DNA of 64,000 bases from Saccharicrinis sp963677655 (GCA_963677655.1 OY782088.1), one strand, 5' to 3'; positions 45,201-53,528 are shown, numbered from the stretch's first letter. Numbers and translations: made by a program. Notes: a model not told the origin generated them from the sequence alone.

Positions 45201-46068
45201 ATCTCACCTCAAACAACAAAGCTACTACTTAAACAAAGCGCAAGAAATAGGTAACATTGGTTCCTGGAGCTATAATGTAAAAAAGAAAACTTTTAACTGG
45301 TCTGATCAATGTTACAAAATATTCGAATTAGATAAGCAGTATACATTAAATTTTGATAATATGTTAAGCCTTGTCCATCCGGATGATAAAAGCATGTATA
45401 TTGACAAATGGCAAAATTGTTTATTTGGAGAACCGTATACCATGGATTTTAGGGTAGTTATTAACGGAAAAACAAAATGGTTATATCAAAAGGTAGATAT
45501 AGAATTTACATCTAACAATGAAGTTTCCAGAATTATTGGTGTAAAAATGGATATTACGCAAAGAAAGGATTATGAATGGCAAATAACTCAAATTAACAAA
45601 CGTTTTAAAGGACTTGAAGACATTGTTACTTATAAGGCCAATTCTATTCCTGATTTATTAGATCACACATTATCAAAGGTTATTTCATATACTAATAGTG
45701 AAATTGGAGCTGTTTATCATTATGATGAATATAAAAACATATTTTATTTAAATAATTGGACAAATGAATATAATCTAACTGTTGATAATACTAATATTAA
45801 CTGTTTAAATCAAGCTGTACAAAGTAAAAAAGCAGTAATTATAAATGATACGAATAGTCATTACGATTTTTTAAATACCGATATTAAAGGGAAAGACAAC
45901 CTAAAATCTTTAACTATTCCAATACTTGCAAATGGTAAAGTTGTTGCTGTTTTTTGGGTGGCAAACACAAATCATGAATACCATGATTTTCATGCCAAAC
46001 AAGTAATGCTTCTTTTAGAAACAACATGGATTATAGTGGAGAAACAACGTTTACAAGAAAAACTTTAA
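42262..46068 (+). CDS. Giant transmembrane sensor: ABC-binding domain, PAS and GAF domains, no output domain
   Basis: The 1268-residue protein has a signal anchor (about 10-28), a periplasmic ABC_sub_bind-like domain (about 32-325) and a membrane helix (about 347-367). A coiled coil (370-440) leads to PAS (440-550), PAS (565-700), GAF (715-860), PAS (870-985), PAS (990-1100) and GAF (1115-1268). The second PAS has Cys617, Cys627, Cys633 and Cys636 in a Gly-Cys-Gly...Cys-x-x-Cys pattern. It stops right after the last GAF, with no HisKA, GGDEF or other output, and a terminator follows within 20 bases. It may pass signals to the kinase encoded just upstream, or have lost its kinase part. Domain calls are firm; the role is inferred. 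Confidence 0.8.
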   Translation: MTQYLYFNQKRLITLIILFISIYTTSNAKDHEHVLVIHSYNYSFPTTNPFLNGLNSVFDTINVKSDIEFLDWKKLPTEENKINFYNYIKHKLKSIEPYNAIITSDDKALEFVLDHQKELFPNIPIVFSGVNNHELALDQNNNEWVTGIMEPIFIKENIELIKQLYPNSNNIYYIVDNTISGKSDLAKFFKNIINYPELNFNKINLKEYTFEEFKRILTQIPSTDPVILISAYQDKNGNTMSFEESLDIITNNLNAPLFHLYEHGIGKGIIGGNFVSKYDLGKQTATIINQIFKGRLVSKIDVQDNSMNNYIFDYSELQKRQINIYDLPPNSTIINKPKSFYEINKKAIWLYTLFFIIQTILIIYLYRSNIKRKKIQTELRNKVYDNYKLSQKFRDLNDTLHQKNNELLTIEEELRANNEELYETNEKIAESEEKYRLLFNNLNEAYALHEVIFDDNNEPIDFIFRDANPKLLTDFNVQYDDIINQSVKKVFPNTEDNWFKKCGSVAKHGKPIRFREYAGEVNKYYETTVFSPKPNYFAAVFVDVTQETISSIELKNAYEKVKIKESTFKKMFNSAPVVMVILNKNSKILDINKTGLELLKKDASKALGLRGGDFLNCINASLNKQGCGNSKHCSSCVLNNAVNDSILLKKHTNKSDFKINVYNENNSVKTLNFHISTAVLPDNDEEKILVCMENVTSLKENELQLKNRNTEIKQLLNSAKQILTINDFDKTIDNIFNYCLKLTNSNSGFIGIKNGEHTDITLKNANGKKVYLTLPISKSKNDPLNSVYEKKEVYIDNNFDNNLLGQSHINIKNIIITPIIIKNKPVGIIALSNKNKNYNIGDINILSAFTELAALSLNNTRSNQLIEESEQKFRKTYFTSPDAISINSLDGTFININKSFTEMFGYTEEEIIGKKSTDLNLWINLKDREYIFNKLKPDVKINNYETQFKTKDNLIITALLSASIIKINNTSHLLVICRDISHLKQQSYYLNKAQEIGNIGSWSYNVKKKTFNWSDQCYKIFELDKQYTLNFDNMLSLVHPDDKSMYIDKWQNCLFGEPYTMDFRVVINGKTKWLYQKVDIEFTSNNEVSRIIGVKMDITQRKDYEWQITQINKRFKGLEDIVTYKANSIPDLLDHTLSKVISYTNSEIGAVYHYDEYKNIFYLNNWTNEYNLTVDNTNINCLNQAVQSKKAVIINDTNSHYDFLNTDIKGKDNLKSLTIPILANGKVVAVFWVANTNHEYHDFHAKQVMLLLETTWIIVEKQRLQEKL

Positions 46069-46087
46069 AACAATTTATAAAACTAAA

Positions 46088-46125
46088 AAAGGTTGCTCAT
46101 TATATTTGAACAACCTTTAATATAT
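46088..46125 (+). terminator. Terminator after the giant sensor gene
   Basis: 46088-46095 pairs with 46111-46118 (8 bp, with a few more inner pairs), followed by a T-rich stretch. It lies between convergent genes. Confidence 0.72.
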
Positions 46126-46146
46126 TTTATTCACAAATGAACTTTC

Positions 46147-47967
46147 TTATCTAACTTGTAGTTCATGTAGTTTACTATAGGTACCTCCATTAGCAACTAA
46201 TTCTTCATGAGTTCCTTTTTCAACAATTTCACCCTCATTAAAAACACATATAAGATCTGCATTTCTAACAGTTGATAAACGATGGGCAATAACAATAGAA
46301 GTACGTGAACTCATTAAATTTTCAAGTGCTTCCTGAACCAGTTTTTCTGATTCTGTATCTAATGCAGACGTTGCCTCATCCAGAATCAGAATATCAGGAT
46401 TTTTAAGAATTGCTCTTGCAATACTAATTCGTTGTCTTTGACCACCAGAGAGTTTACTTCCCCTATCTCCTACTAAAGTCTGATATCCATTTTCTGATTC
46501 CATTATAAAATCATGAGCATTGGCCACTTTAGCAGCTTTCTCAACCTGTTCTTGAGTTGCATTTTCAACTCCAAAAGCAATATTATTTAAAAATGTGTCA
46601 TTAAACAAAATAGCTTCCTGATTTACATTGCCCATTAATCCTCTTAAATCATGAACTTTAATATCTTTTATATTATGTCCATCAATTAAAATACTCCCCT
46701 CCTGAACATCATGAAATCGAGGTAATAAATCTACAAAAGTTGTTTTACCAGATCCTGATTGTCCTACAAGTGCAACCATTTTTCCCTTTTCAATATCAAG
46801 AGAAACATCCTTTAAAACCATCTTTTCATTATAGCCAAATGTTACATTCTTATATTCTATTTTATGATCAAAACGTCTCTTTTCTATTTTACCATCCTGC
46901 TCTAATATTTTATTATCTGCTAATAAAATTTTATCTATACGCTCCATAGCAGCCAGTCCTTTTTGAATATTGAAGAACCCTGTTGAAAATTGCTTTGCCG
47001 GATTTATTATTTGATAGAAAATCCCTATATATGCCATAAAAGTAGCACCCCCAAAGGAGGTATCTTCAGAGGTTACAATATAGGCTCCATACCACACTAA
47101 GATTACAATTACAACAGTACCTAAAAATTCACTTAAAGGATGTGCCATTTGATATCTTCGGCGAACTTTATTCATGATTAAACGATAATTTTCAGTTTCA
47201 ATTTCAAATCGTTTAGTCATTCTCTTCTCAGCATTAAAGGCTTTAATAATTCTTAATCCCCCTATTGATTCATCCAAAACGCCTAATATACTTCCCATTA
47301 ATGACTGAGAAACTTTAGACTTTCTTTTTAATGATTTTCCTGTTTTACCAATAATCCAGCCTGCTATAGGTAACATTACAAATACAAATATTGTTAGTTG
47401 ATAACTCATTACAAACATAGCTGCAACAGAAACAATAATTATAATAGGATTCTTAAGCAACATATTTATGGATGACATTATTGAGTTTTCAACTTCTGTA
47501 ACATCTCCTGTTGCTCTTGATAAAACATCGCCTTTTTTTTCCTCTGAATAAAATCCTAAAGGAAGAGACATTAATTTATTAAAAATCTGAAGTCTTATAT
47601 CTTTTACAACATTATTTCTTATGGCCACCATTTGATGTGCGGCCAAATAGGTAAATCCAACTTTTAAAAATGTCGTAAATAAGATAAGTATACCTATAAA
47701 TGGCATAATTGCCACAATACCATACTCCAACTTTATTTGAGTAATGTAAAAATACAGATTATTTTCTAAAGCCTCTTTTGTAAGAGCCCAAGGTACAAGA
47801 TTCATAACTTCATGTGATTTTTGAAACAACACATTAAGCATAGGAATCATAAATAACATGGCTATCACTGAAAATAAAGCAGAAAGCAAGTTAAATAGAA
47901 CACTTAATATTAAATAGTGCTTATACGGTGGTACAAAGCGCTTTAAAACCTTAAAAAAATCTTTCAT
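46147..47967 (-). CDS. msbA: MsbA-like ABC exporter (fused membrane and ATPase domains)
   Basis: The 606-residue half-transporter has six membrane helices (about 1-330) and an ATPase domain with Walker A Gly-Gln-Ser-Gly-Ser-Gly-Lys-Thr-Thr (about 393-401), the Leu-Ser-Gly-Gly-Gln signature and Asp-Glu-Ala-Thr-Ser (Walker B). It dimerises and most likely flips lipid A-core or another lipid across the inner membrane. The exact lipid is inferred from similarity. It lies downstream of purB on the same strand but has its own promoter inside the purB terminator. Confidence 0.85.
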   Translation of the reverse strand: MKDFFKVLKRFVPPYKHYLILSVLFNLLSALFSVIAMLFMIPMLNVLFQKSHEVMNLVPWALTKEALENNLYFYITQIKLEYGIVAIMPFIGILILFTTFLKVGFTYLAAHQMVAIRNNVVKDIRLQIFNKLMSLPLGFYSEEKKGDVLSRATGDVTEVENSIMSSINMLLKNPIIIIVSVAAMFVMSYQLTIFVFVMLPIAGWIIGKTGKSLKRKSKVSQSLMGSILGVLDESIGGLRIIKAFNAEKRMTKRFEIETENYRLIMNKVRRRYQMAHPLSEFLGTVVIVILVWYGAYIVTSEDTSFGGATFMAYIGIFYQIINPAKQFSTGFFNIQKGLAAMERIDKILLADNKILEQDGKIEKRRFDHKIEYKNVTFGYNEKMVLKDVSLDIEKGKMVALVGQSGSGKTTFVDLLPRFHDVQEGSILIDGHNIKDIKVHDLRGLMGNVNQEAILFNDTFLNNIAFGVENATQEQVEKAAKVANAHDFIMESENGYQTLVGDRGSKLSGGQRQRISIARAILKNPDILILDEATSALDTESEKLVQEALENLMSSRTSIVIAHRLSTVRNADLICVFNEGEIVEKGTHEELVANGGTYSKLHELQVR

Positions 47968-48019
47968 TTATAATAATTATCTTACATCTCTAAACTTAAT
48001 TATTCAGAGAATTACGAAC

Positions 48020-48063
48020 ACAAAAAAAGTCAGCTGCAAATGTAGTTTTATGCAAGCTGACTT
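48020..48063 (-). terminator. Terminator after purB
   Basis: 48027-48035 pairs perfectly with 48055-48063 (9 bp), extended inward by three more pairs around a bulge. On the minus strand a U-run follows (complement of 48022-48028). The loop contains the -7 box of the msbA promoter. Confidence 0.8.
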
Positions 48064-48067
48064 CAAA
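48037..48067 (-). promoter_or_regulatory. msbA promoter embedded in the purB terminator
   Basis: On the minus strand TTTG (48064-48067) and TACATTTG (48037-48044) are 19 bases apart, a full match to the Bacteroidota pattern. The -33 box touches the outer base of the terminator stem and the -7 box lies in its loop. The start point would be near 48030, about 63 bases before msbA. Confidence 0.65.
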
Positions 48068-48086
48068 AATTTTTATGTTGAAATGG

Positions 48087-49433
48087 TTACATTCCGGTAT
48101 AAGATTGTGGAGATATAGAACGAAGTTCGTCTTTGATCTCATCAGAAACATCTAAACTAGAAATAAATTCTGCTATTGTTTTAGCATTAATACCCTCATT
48201 TGTACGAGTTAATGCTTTAAGTGCTTCGTAAGGATTTGGATACGCTTCTCTTCTTAGTATAGTTTGAATAGCTTCTGCTACCACTGCCCAGTTTGCTTCT
48301 AAATCTTTTTCAATAGATTGTTGGTTAAGTAATAATTTACTTAATCCTTTTTGTAAAGATTTAATAGATATTACTGTATGCGCAATAGGTACACCAATAT
48401 TTCTTAATACAGTAGAATCAGTTAAATCCCTTTGTAATCTTGACACAGGAAGTTTTGCCGAAAGATGTTCAAGAATTGCATTGGCAATTCCAAGATTTCC
48501 TTCTGCATTTTCAAAGTCAATTGGATTTACTTTATGAGGCATAGCACTTGAACCCACCTCACCTTTTTTAATCTTCTGCTTAAAATATTCCATCATCACA
48601 TAGGTCCAGAAATCACGGGATAAATCAAGCATAATTGTATTGATACGCTTAATATTATCAAAAATAGCACCTAAGTTGTCATAGTTAGATATTTGAGTAG
48701 TATACTGTTCTCTATCTAATTTTAATACATCATTTACAAAATGGTTACCAAATTCAACCCAATCAATTTCTGGATAAGCCACCTTATGTGCATTAAAATT
48801 ACCTGTAGCTCCACCAAATTTTGCAGAACAAGGAATTCCTTTTAACAAAGAAAGTTGAGTTTTTAGACGTGTTACAAAAACCATCATTTCTTTACCTAAT
48901 CTTGTTGGAGAAGCAGGTTGTCCATGAGTTTTTGCCAACATTGAAACATCTTTCCACTCTGTGGCCAAATCTTCTAGTTGACTAATTAACTCCTCTAACA
49001 AAGGATAATAAATATCATTAACAGCATCTCTTAAAGAATAAGGTATTGCTGTGTTATTAATATCTTGAGATGTTAGACCAAAATGGATAAACTCTTTATA
49101 TTTTTCAAGTTTTAAAACATCAAACTTTTCTTTAATGAAATATTCAACTGCTTTAACATCGTGATTAGTTACCCCCTCAATTTCTTTAATTCTTTCTGCA
49201 TCTTCTAATTGAAACTCTTTATATATTTTTCTTAAATCTTCATATAAAGATTTATCAAAATCAGCCAATTGAGGCAATGGCTTCTCACATAGAGTAATAA
49301 AGTATTCAATCTCAACAAGAACTCGATAACGGATTAATGCGTATTCTGAGAAATAAAGAGCTAATCCATCAACTTTACTTCTGTATCTACCGTCAACCGG
49401 AGAAATAGCGGTTAATAACTGAATGTCCATCAT
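48087..49433 (-). CDS. purB: Adenylosuccinate lyase
   Basis: The 448-residue fumarase/aspartase-superfamily lyase has the signature loop Gly-Ser-Ser-Ala-Met-Pro-His-Lys-Val-Asn-Pro (about 295-305), whose second serine is the catalytic acid/base. The Thr-Ser-Gln-Asp region and Thr-His-Gly-Gln-Pro-Ala motif are also present. It acts twice in purine synthesis, cutting SAICAR and adenylosuccinate to release fumarate. The N-terminus (Leu-Thr-Ala-Ile-Ser-Pro-Val-Asp-Gly-Arg-Tyr) is typical of the longer Escherichia coli-like form. No other pur genes are adjacent. Confidence 0.95.
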   Translation of the reverse strand: MMDIQLLTAISPVDGRYRSKVDGLALYFSEYALIRYRVLVEIEYFITLCEKPLPQLADFDKSLYEDLRKIYKEFQLEDAERIKEIEGVTNHDVKAVEYFIKEKFDVLKLEKYKEFIHFGLTSQDINNTAIPYSLRDAVNDIYYPLLEELISQLEDLATEWKDVSMLAKTHGQPASPTRLGKEMMVFVTRLKTQLSLLKGIPCSAKFGGATGNFNAHKVAYPEIDWVEFGNHFVNDVLKLDREQYTTQISNYDNLGAIFDNIKRINTIMLDLSRDFWTYVMMEYFKQKIKKGEVGSSAMPHKVNPIDFENAEGNLGIANAILEHLSAKLPVSRLQRDLTDSTVLRNIGVPIAHTVISIKSLQKGLSKLLLNQQSIEKDLEANWAVVAEAIQTILRREAYPNPYEALKALTRTNEGINAKTIAEFISSLDVSDEIKDELRSISPQSYTGM

Positions 49434-49589
49434 TAATTTTAATTTTTAAAAATAACAAAATTAACACTTTTTTATTAGATAGTAAATTATCAAATACCTC
49501 TTTTAAACTAAGTATCTTAATGATTAGCTATATTTCGTATCATTACTATATAATTTTTGATATTATTGTAGTGAATAAATAATTCAATT

Positions 49590-50375
49590 ATGACATTTTC
49601 AAAAGGATTTCAATTAGGGATTAAGAGTTATTCAAATGCTTTTCATTTTATAAAAAAGCATAAACTATCATGGTATTTTATATTCCCTTTAATTTTAAAT
49701 GTTCTGTTATTTATTTTAGGTTATCAATCCATACTTTCTTTAGGATCCTCTTTATCGACCTATACAACAGATTTACTTAATATAGATTCATGGAATTTCT
49801 GGGGTTCAGGAATCCTGGCTTCGGTAATTTTATTCTTTATAAATTTTGTGTTAAAACTATTATTTATAGTTGTATTTGCATACATAGGTGGTTATATAGT
49901 TATTATTCTATTATCACCTGTATTTGCTTTTTTATCAGAGAAAGTTGAAAATATTCTTACCGGAAATGAATATCCTTTCCACTTTAATCAATTCATTAAA
50001 GATATTTGGCGAGGTATAAAGTTGGCAACAAGAAATTTCTTAATTGAAATACTGATTACAATATTATTATTCGTTATTAGTTTTATACCTATTGTTGGAA
50101 TTTTCACAAGTATTCCTCTTTTTATTATTTCAGCCTATTTTTATGGTTTTTCATTTATTGATTTTTCATTAGAAAGAAAACAAATGAATATTAAAGAAAG
50201 TGTAGCCTTTATCAAAACAAACAAAGGTTTAGCTATTGGTAATGGAGTTATCTTTTCTTTAACATTACTCATTCCTTATATTGGTGTACTTTTATCTGGT
50301 TTTATTTCAATTATATCCTTGGTTGCAGCAACAATAGCCACGACGGAAACTCTAGTGAAAAAATTCAAGGAATAA
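49590..50375 (+). CDS. EI24/CysZ-like membrane protein
   Basis: The 261-residue protein has about six hydrophobic segments and the EI24 pattern. An N-terminal Gly-x-x-x-Tyr helix is followed by a long charged loop with Leu-Ser-Glu-Lys-Val-Glu (about 112-120), and a mid-protein Phe-Ile-Pro-Ile-Val-Gly turn. CysZ members carry sulphate, but many EI24 proteins have no known substrate, and no sulphur genes lie nearby. It is followed 169 bases later by an NfeD-type gene on the same strand. Confidence 0.75.
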   Translation: MTFSKGFQLGIKSYSNAFHFIKKHKLSWYFIFPLILNVLLFILGYQSILSLGSSLSTYTTDLLNIDSWNFWGSGILASVILFFINFVLKLLFIVVFAYIGGYIVIILLSPVFAFLSEKVENILTGNEYPFHFNQFIKDIWRGIKLATRNFLIEILITILLFVISFIPIVGIFTSIPLFIISAYFYGFSFIDFSLERKQMNIKESVAFIKTNKGLAIGNGVIFSLTLLIPYIGVLLSGFISIISLVAATIATTETLVKKFKE

Positions 50376-50458
50376 TTTCTTATAAAACATCTTGTATTTA
50401 ACAATGAATAATTAAATTTATGCATAACAATATAAAAGATTTCACAAATGGGATAATC

Positions 50459-50475
50459 ATGAAAACTGTTTTCAT
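50459..50475 (+). promoter_or_regulatory. Small hairpin between the EI24 and NfeD genes
   Basis: A perfect 7-bp stem (50459-50465 with 50469-50475) closes a three-base loop. Only a weak T-rich stretch follows, so its role as a terminator is doubtful. Confidence 0.35.
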
Positions 50476-50544
50476 AGTTTAATCTTTACGAGAACTAAAT
50501 AGTGCATGAGAGTTTCATTGTTAAACTAGATAAAATTCAAACAC

Positions 50545-51939
50545 ATGAACAAATATTATATTATTAGTTTATTATTCTCTTTGATTTCAATTAATATCAT
50601 GTCTCAAAATGATAGCATCATCGATCAACCTGTAATATATAAATTTGATATAAAACGAGAAATCGGCAGTACCTCATGGGTTCATACACAAAGTGCTTTT
50701 CAAGAAGCTGAAAATTTAAAAGCAAATGCGATTATTCTACATTTAAACACCTATGGTGGACAGGTTGTATTTGCAGATTCAATCAGAACTAAAATTCTTA
50801 ACAGTAAAACTCCTGTATATGTATTTATTGATAATAATGCAGCATCAGCTGGTGCTTTAATATCGATTGCCTGTGATAGTATTTATATGCGACCGGGAGC
50901 AAATATTGGAGCAGCTACTGTTGTTAATCAATCTGGTGAAAAAATGCCGGATAAATACCAAAGTTATATGCGCTCTACTATTAGAGCAACGGCCGAAGCT
51001 CATGGAAAAGATACCATTATCAATAAAGGAGACACCACTCTTGTATGGAAAAGAGATCCACATATTGCAGAAGCTATGGTTGATGAAAGTATATATATTG
51101 AAGGAATTATTGATACTGGTAAAATATTAACCTTTACCACACTTGAAGCAATAAAACATGGTTATTGTGAAGCTCAGGCTGAAAACATTAAAGAAGTAAT
51201 AGAAAAAATTGGTTACACGGAATATCAATTGTTATCATACAAACCTACATTTTATAGTGGATTAAAGGGTTTTTTAACTAACCCAATCTTTCACGGAATA
51301 TTAATTCTGGTTATTATTGGCGGTTTATATTTTGAGTTACAGTCTCCTGGTATTGGTTTTCCATTACTTGCATCTACAATAGCAGCTGTTTTATATTTCG
51401 CCCCGCTTTACATAGATGGATTAGCTGCAAATTGGGAAATTATCATTTTCATTATTGGCATTATATTAATTATGCTTGAAATTTTTGTTGTTCCTGGATT
51501 TGGTATAACAGGTATATCCGGAATAATATTGGTATTTGCAGGACTTACCTTAAGTCTTGTTGATAATGTTGTATTTGACTTTTCAAATGTTCCTGCAAAA
51601 GAAATGATAATGTCATTAATCATCGTTTCTGCCGGCACGTTTTTATCGTTTATTATTGGTATTCCGATAAGTCAGAAATTATTCACGTCAGGTCCATTAG
51701 CAAAAGTTGCATTACAGACCAGTCAAAAGATAGAAGAAGGATACCTTGGTGTAGATTCAGAATTAATAAATCTTACAGGATGCGAAGGCATTGCACAAAC
51801 CACACTTAGACCTTCAGGGAAGGTAATTATTGATGATGAAACCTACGATGCCGTATCTGAAATAGGAATGATCGACAAAGGAGAAAAAATTAAAGTTACA
51901 CATTATTCTTCAGGTCAATTATACGTAATTAAAATTTAA
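50545..51939 (+). CDS. NfeD-family membrane protein with ClpP-like serine protease domain
   Basis: The 464-residue protein has a signal peptide (about 1-20) and a ClpP/SppA-like domain (about 30-225). The catalytic Ser101 lies in Asn-Asn-Ala-Ala-Ser-Ala-Gly and a lysine (about Lys137) in Met-Pro-Asp-Lys-Tyr. Four to five membrane helices (about 245-375) and a C-terminal OB-fold NfeD domain (about 385-464) follow. This is the long NfeD1b type. Relatives cut membrane proteins such as stomatin/flotillin C-termini, but no stomatin gene is adjacent here; instead two small acidic-protein genes follow. Confidence 0.87.
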   Translation: MNKYYIISLLFSLISINIMSQNDSIIDQPVIYKFDIKREIGSTSWVHTQSAFQEAENLKANAIILHLNTYGGQVVFADSIRTKILNSKTPVYVFIDNNAASAGALISIACDSIYMRPGANIGAATVVNQSGEKMPDKYQSYMRSTIRATAEAHGKDTIINKGDTTLVWKRDPHIAEAMVDESIYIEGIIDTGKILTFTTLEAIKHGYCEAQAENIKEVIEKIGYTEYQLLSYKPTFYSGLKGFLTNPIFHGILILVIIGGLYFELQSPGIGFPLLASTIAAVLYFAPLYIDGLAANWEIIIFIIGIILIMLEIFVVPGFGITGISGIILVFAGLTLSLVDNVVFDFSNVPAKEMIMSLIIVSAGTFLSFIIGIPISQKLFTSGPLAKVALQTSQKIEEGYLGVDSELINLTGCEGIAQTTLRPSGKVIIDDETYDAVSEIGMIDKGEKIKVTHYSSGQLYVIKI

Positions 51940-52076
51940 GTTGTAAATTAAAAACATTGATTATAATTGATAAAAATCATATAAAAAACTAAACTTTTTC
52001 ATCAATATTATAGTACAAATTATAGAGTTTGATTAAATTAATACAATAGATAATAATATAGTTTTATTAATCATTT

Positions 52077-52083
52077 AGGAGGG
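52077..52083 (+). promoter_or_regulatory. Strong Shine-Dalgarno site
   Basis: AGGAGGG lies seven bases before the ATG at 52091. Such a full match is unusual in this window, where most genes have no Shine-Dalgarno site, and it decides the start of the small acidic gene. Another ATG at 52086 is closed by TGA after one codon. Confidence 0.7.
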
Positions 52084-52090
52084 CAATGTT

Positions 52091-52300
52091 ATGAAAGAGA
52101 AGAATATTAAACTATCAAATCAAAAAACACCTTCATATGAAGATTTTGAGGTAAAAAGCAGCGAAAAACCAACTTTAGCTAAAAGAAAGAAAAACTCTGT
52201 TATTGAAGAAGAATTAGCTGATGATTTTGGTGAAGTTTTAGGTGATGGTTTTCATGGGTTAGATGATGATTATTACTTTGATGAAGAAGATTTATACTAA
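52091..52300 (+). CDS. Small basic-acidic protein of unknown function (first of a pair)
   Basis: The 69-residue protein has a Lys-rich first half and a strongly acidic, aromatic tail (Asp-Asp-Asp-Tyr-Tyr-Phe-Asp-Glu-Glu-Asp-Leu-Tyr). It is probably disordered. No family was recognised. Its strong Shine-Dalgarno site supports translation. A related 74-residue protein is encoded 246 bases downstream; both share a Ser/Pro-x-Tyr-Glu/Asp-Asp start segment, a Lys-rich middle, an Asp/Glu-Glu-Leu motif and the Asp-Asp-x-Tyr-Tyr tail. The pair is likely a local duplication. Confidence 0.68.
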   Translation: MKEKNIKLSNQKTPSYEDFEVKSSEKPTLAKRKKNSVIEEELADDFGEVLGDGFHGLDDDYYFDEEDLY

Positions 52301-52546
52301 ATTTTAAAACAAATTATTATTTAAATTTTTATGCAATTTTTATTGATAAATAATAGAATAAAATAAATTTTTTACTTAAAATTATAGCATAAAATATTTC
52401 GAAAGAATAGAAACAAAAGAAGATTTTAAATTACAGTAATTGAATTAACAAAACGCCTATTTCAGGCTAGATTTTAATATATTAACCGAGGCTATACAAA
52501 AGCCTTATAAGTTTAAGTGTTTATTAAATTTTAGTGCTTAGTAATT

Positions 52547-52771
52547 ATGAAATCAAAACATGACCAGCATAAGAAGAACAAGCGTTCTGCTTATGATGAC
52601 GTTGATGAAAGAAAAGGACTTAAAGCAGTTAAGTCCAAAACCGGAAAATCAAAAAAGATATCCATTTATGACGAACTCGATGAGGATATGGATTTTGACA
52701 TAAATGATTTTTCTGTAAACAGTCCGGATTTTGAGGATGATAATTATTATGATGACGAGGATGATTATTAA
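52547..52771 (+). CDS. Small basic-acidic protein of unknown function (second of a pair)
   Basis: The 74-residue protein has about 40 residues rich in Lys, followed by a tail dominated by Asp, Glu and Tyr and ending Tyr-Tyr-Asp-Asp-Glu-Asp-Asp-Tyr. It shares the layout of the protein at 52091-52300. It has no clear Shine-Dalgarno site. Two short hairpins lie in the 246-base gap before it (52455-52467 and 52489-52505). The charge split suggests binding to nucleic acid or to a basic partner, but no function is assigned. Confidence 0.62.
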   Translation: MKSKHDQHKKNKRSAYDDVDERKGLKAVKSKTGKSKKISIYDELDEDMDFDINDFSVNSPDFEDDNYYDDEDDY

Positions 52772-52802
52772 TAATCAATAAACCTTGCTTCTTTTTCAAA
52801 AC

Positions 52803-52840
52803 AAAAAAATAGGCTTTGTTTTAATAAAAACAAAGCCTTA
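52803..52840. terminator. Bidirectional terminator after the small protein pair
   Basis: A perfect 12-bp stem (52811-52822 with 52827-52838) has an AATA loop. The minus strand has a strong U-run (complement of 52802-52809), while the plus strand is followed by a weaker T-rich stretch. It separates convergent genes. Confidence 0.8.
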
Positions 52841-52913
52841 AATATTTTTGTACATTCTTAAATTGACAAATTGCTATCTTTTAAAAATTAGTACATAAAA
52901 TGATATCGTAATT

Positions 52914-53528
52914 CTACTTAATAAAGAAATCCATCATTTTTTCTTTTTCAAGAAAAACCTCAAAATGATCACCTATTTTAACTGGTCCAACTCCTGCAGG
53001 TGTACCTGTATAAATTAAATCTCCAATTTTCAAGGTAAAAAACTTTGATACATATTCAATTATTTCATCGACCTTAAATAACATATCTCCTGTATACCCT
53101 ACTTGTCGTTCTTCTCCGTTCACCAACAATTTAAAATTGATATTTTGAATATCTTTAAATTTCTTTTTGTCAATAAATTTCTTTGAAATTCCCGCTGAGT
53201 GATCAAAAGCTTTTGCTCGTTCCCATGGCAACCCTTTTTCCTTGAGTTTAGCTTGTAAATCCCTGGCTGTAAAATCAATCCCCATACCTATTTCGTTATA
53301 ATATCTATATGCAAATTGTTTACCAATATTTTTACCCAGGCGATTAATTTTAACCACTAGCTCGGTTTCATAATGAAAATCTTCAGCAAAATCAGGAATA
53401 AAAAAAGGATCATTATTTCTTAATAAAGCAGTATCTGGTTTTAAGAAAATAACTGGTTCTTCAGGAACTTCATTAGACAATTCCTTTGCATGTTTTGCAT
53501 AATTTCTACCAATGCATATAATTTTCAT
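52914..53528 (-). CDS. Fumarylacetoacetate hydrolase-family protein
   Basis: The 204-residue protein is a compact FAH-fold enzyme. It has Gly-Arg-Asn-Tyr (about 7-10), the metal-binding Glu-x-Glu region (Tyr-Glu-Thr-Glu-Leu-Val near 54-59), Gly-Ile-Asp-Phe-Thr-Ala-Arg-Asp and Thr-Gly-Thr-Pro-Ala-Gly-Val-Gly. Such short forms include acylpyruvases and oxaloacetate decarboxylases/tautomerases. Which reaction it runs is open. It is a single gene. Confidence 0.88.
   Translation of the reverse strand: MKIICIGRNYAKHAKELSNEVPEEPVIFLKPDTALLRNNDPFFIPDFAEDFHYETELVVKINRLGKNIGKQFAYRYYNEIGMGIDFTARDLQAKLKEKGLPWERAKAFDHSAGISKKFIDKKKFKDIQNINFKLLVNGEERQVGYTGDMLFKVDEIIEYVSKFFTLKIGDLIYTGTPAGVGPVKIGDHFEVFLEKEKMMDFFIK

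Noticed and set aside
39619..46068. Reading the kinase and giant sensor as one broken hybrid gene
   Set aside because: Each has a proper start and full domains in natural order, and the second begins with a signal anchor, so they are two genes.
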